This document shows, one piece after another, positions 62,506-64,000 of a stretch of 64,000 nt of DNA. The notes below the pieces were generated by a model. It searched no databases, was not told where the DNA came from, and worked only from the letters and a program-made list of their open reading frames with translations. Within the stretch, counting starts at the first letter, position 1. Each line of letters starts with the position of its first letter. Position numbers and translations under genes: made by a program. Origin of the DNA: Microvirga pudoricolor (GTDB taxonomy: Bacteria; Pseudomonadota; Alphaproteobacteria; Rhizobiales; Beijerinckiaceae); the NCBI RefSeq assembly GCF_016892705.1, contig NZ_JAFEMB010000005.1, positions 124,001 to 188,000 of the forward strand. Direction: 5' to 3'.

Positions 62506-64000
62506 TTACTCCGCGGCCGCTGGCAGGTGCGGCGCCTTGTCGAAATCTTCGGGGAAATGGGTCAGGGCGCTCGTCACGGGGACCGGCGTGAGACCGCCCA
62601 TGGCGCAAAGGGACGCGTCGGTCATGAGCTGACAGAGATCGTCGAGAAGGGCGACGTTCTTCTCCCGCTCGATCCCCGCCACGATTCGGTCGATCACCTC
62701 GACACCGCGCACCGCGCCGACCCGGCAGGGCGTGCACTTGCCACAGCTTTCCGCGGCGCAGAATTCGAAAGCGAAGCGGGCCTGCACGGCCAGATCCACC
62801 GTGTCGTCGAAGACCACCACGCCGCCATGGCCGAGCATTCCCTTGGCGGCCGCAAAAGCCTCGTAGTCCATGGGGATGTCGAGCATATGCTCCGGGAAAT
62901 AAGCACCGAGCGGCCCGCCCACCTGCACGGCGCGGATCGGCCGCCCCGAATGGGTCCCGCCGCCGAAACCCTCGATCACCTCCCGCAGGGTAACGCCGAA
63001 GGCCAGCTCGAGCAGGCCACCGCGCTTGACGTTTCCGGCCAATTGAACCGGCAATGTGCCCATCGACCGGCCCATGCCGTATCGTGCATAGGCCTCGTGC
63101 CCATGTTCCAGAATCCAAGGGACGCTGGCGAAGGACAGCACGTTGTTGACGATCGTGGGCTTGCCGAAGAGACCTTTGAGAGCGGGCAGGGGAGGCTTGG
63201 CCCGAACCGTGCCGCGCTTGCCCTCGAGGCTCTCCAGAAGCGATGTCTCCTCGCCGCAGATATAGGCGCCCGCGCCGAGGCGGGTCTCCAGGGTGAAGGC
63301 TCGGCCGGATCCGAGAATCGAGGAGCCCAGAATGCCCGCCTGGGTGGCTGCCTCGATGGCGGCGTTCATGGCGCGGTAGGCGTGGGGGTATTCGGACCGG
63401 ATGTAGAGGTAGCCCTTGGTGGCACCCACCGCGAGCCCCGCGATGGCCATCCCTTCGATGAGGGTGAAGGGGTCACCCTCCATGAGCATCCGGTCGGCGA
63501 ACGAGCCGCTGTCGCCCTCGTCGGCGTTGCAGACCACGTATTTGCGGTCCGCCTCCGCGTTAAGGACGGTGTTCCACTTGATCCCCGTCGGAAAGCCCGC
63601 GCCCCCACGCCCCCGTAGGCCGGACAGCTTGATCTCATCCACGATTTCAACCGGTTCGAGGGCGAGTGCCCGGCGCAAGCCCCTGAGGCCGCCATGCGCC
63701 TCGTAATCCGCCACGGACTTCGGATCCGTCACCCCGCAGCGAGCGAAGATGAGCCGGGCCTGACGGGTCAGGTAGGCCACGTCCTCCAAACGTCCGATGC
63801 GTGAGGGGTGCTCCCCGCCCGCCAGGAACCCGGCCGCCAACAGGCTGTCGATGTCCGAGGTCTTCAGGGGGCCATAAGCGATGCGCCCTTCGGCCGTTTC
63901 GACTTCGATCAGAGGCTCGAGCCAGAACAGGCCCCGTGAGCCGGTGCGTACGATCTCGAGCGCAAGGCCGGCCTCCGCTGCGGCATTCTCCAGCCGCGCC
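62506..64000 (-). CDS. fdsB: NAD-dependent formate dehydrogenase, beta (NADH/FMN) subunit (5' end cut by window)
   Basis: This is the diaphorase subunit that passes electrons from fdsA to NAD. The frame stays open to base 64000 and the extra N-terminal part reads LEIVRTGSRGLFWLEPLIEV, the thioredoxin-like [2Fe-2S] region typical of FdsB, so the start is outside the window; a TTG at 63840 is internal. The FMN/NAD part has LRGRGGAGFPTGIKW, NADEGDSGSFADRM and GAYICGEETSLLESLEG, and a [4Fe-4S] site CGKCTPCRVGAVRG lies near the end. fdsG would be expected just upstream. Confidence 0.96.
   Translation of the reverse strand, partial: ARLENAAAEAGLALEIVRTGSRGLFWLEPLIEVETAEGRIAYGPLKTSDIDSLLAAGFLAGGEHPSRIGRLEDVAYLTRQARLIFARCGVTDPKSVADYEAHGGLRGLRRALALEPVEIVDEIKLSGLRGRGGAGFPTGIKWNTVLNAEADRKYVVCNADEGDSGSFADRMLMEGDPFTLIEGMAIAGLAVGATKGYLYIRSEYPHAYRAMNAAIEAATQAGILGSSILGSGRAFTLETRLGAGAYICGEETSLLESLEGKRGTVRAKPPLPALKGLFGKPTIVNNVLSFASVPWILEHGHEAYARYGMGRSMGTLPVQLAGNVKRGGLLELAFGVTLREVIEGFGGGTHSGRPIRAVQVGGPLGAYFPEHMLDIPMDYEAFAAAKGMLGHGGVVVFDDTVDLAVQARFAFEFCAAESCGKCTPCRVGAVRGVEVIDRIVAGIEREKNVALLDDLCQLMTDASLCAMGGLTPVPVTSALTHFPEDFDKAPHLPAAAE

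Noticed and set aside
63838..63840. TTG as the start of fdsB
   Set aside because: The frame continues upstream to the window edge and codes for recognisable FdsB N-terminal sequence.
1..64000. CRISPR arrays, insertion sequences, integrases, rRNA genes, riboswitches
   Set aside because: No regularly spaced short repeats, no transposase or integrase motifs in any frame, no rRNA sequence and no recognisable riboswitch leader were seen.

Overview
The window is a GC-rich chromosomal stretch of an alphaproteobacterium. The best fit is Hyphomicrobiales (Rhizobiales), close to Methylobacteriaceae/Microvirga. That placement is an inference from gene content: an NDUFS4-like complex I accessory subunit, SdhE, an IalB-like protein, an Omp25/31-type porin, NepR-like small proteins, an fds-type NAD-dependent formate dehydrogenase and an OpgG/OpgH glucan pair. 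No rRNA, transposase, integrase or CRISPR array is visible. Both window ends cut genes: recJ at the left, fdsB at the right.

Layout. 1-10.4 kb is core genome: recJ, tRNA-Glu, a membrane-anchored GT2 glycosyltransferase, a KDPGal aldolase, an AsnC/Lrp regulator followed by ornithine aminotransferase and a ureohydrolase (arginine/ornithine catabolism), a DUF1624 acyltransferase, a sirtuin, a double cold-shock protein, a DUF192 protein, tRNA-Pro, the NDUFS4-like gene and tRNA-Arg. 10.6-21.7 kb is the accessory part. It holds a secreted beta-propeller phytase with RTX repeats, two NepR-like small proteins around a degenerate receiver, a 1023-residue surface or secreted protein with a near-identical internal duplication, and a polysaccharide locus. 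That locus has a flippase flanked by two proteins sharing an N-terminal nucleotidyltransferase-like domain, one of them fused to NDP-kinase-like and protein-kinase-like modules.

21.8-48.3 kb is mostly housekeeping: a lipoprotein, an OYE-family reductase, a porin, a Na/Pi cotransporter, a LysR regulator, opgG-opgH, glmU-glmS (UDP-GlcNAc supply), recG, sdhE, mfd, a beta-lactamase-fold hydrolase, a second degenerate receiver, a YejA-like binding protein, an IalB-like protein, hspQ, an AEC carrier and a UbiH-family hydroxylase. 48.4-53.2 kb is a complete BMP-type ABC importer (ATPase, two permeases, binding protein). It is followed by a lower-GC RTX gene and a ~100-bp decayed fragment of a bmp-like gene, which looks like an insertion scar. 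54.9-58.5 kb has an agmatinase-like gene coupled to rimO, a small membrane protein and a canonical receiver. 58.6-64 kb is the leftward formate dehydrogenase operon fdsB-fdsA-fdhD-fdsD.

The most unusual material is the flippase locus with the three-domain kinase-like protein (16.9-21.7 kb), the NepR-like/pseudo-receiver group (12.3-13.6 kb), the 945-bp tandem duplication (15.2-16.7 kb) and the RTX gene beside the bmp scar (53.3-54.9 kb). All domain names come from reading motifs by eye; no database search was run.
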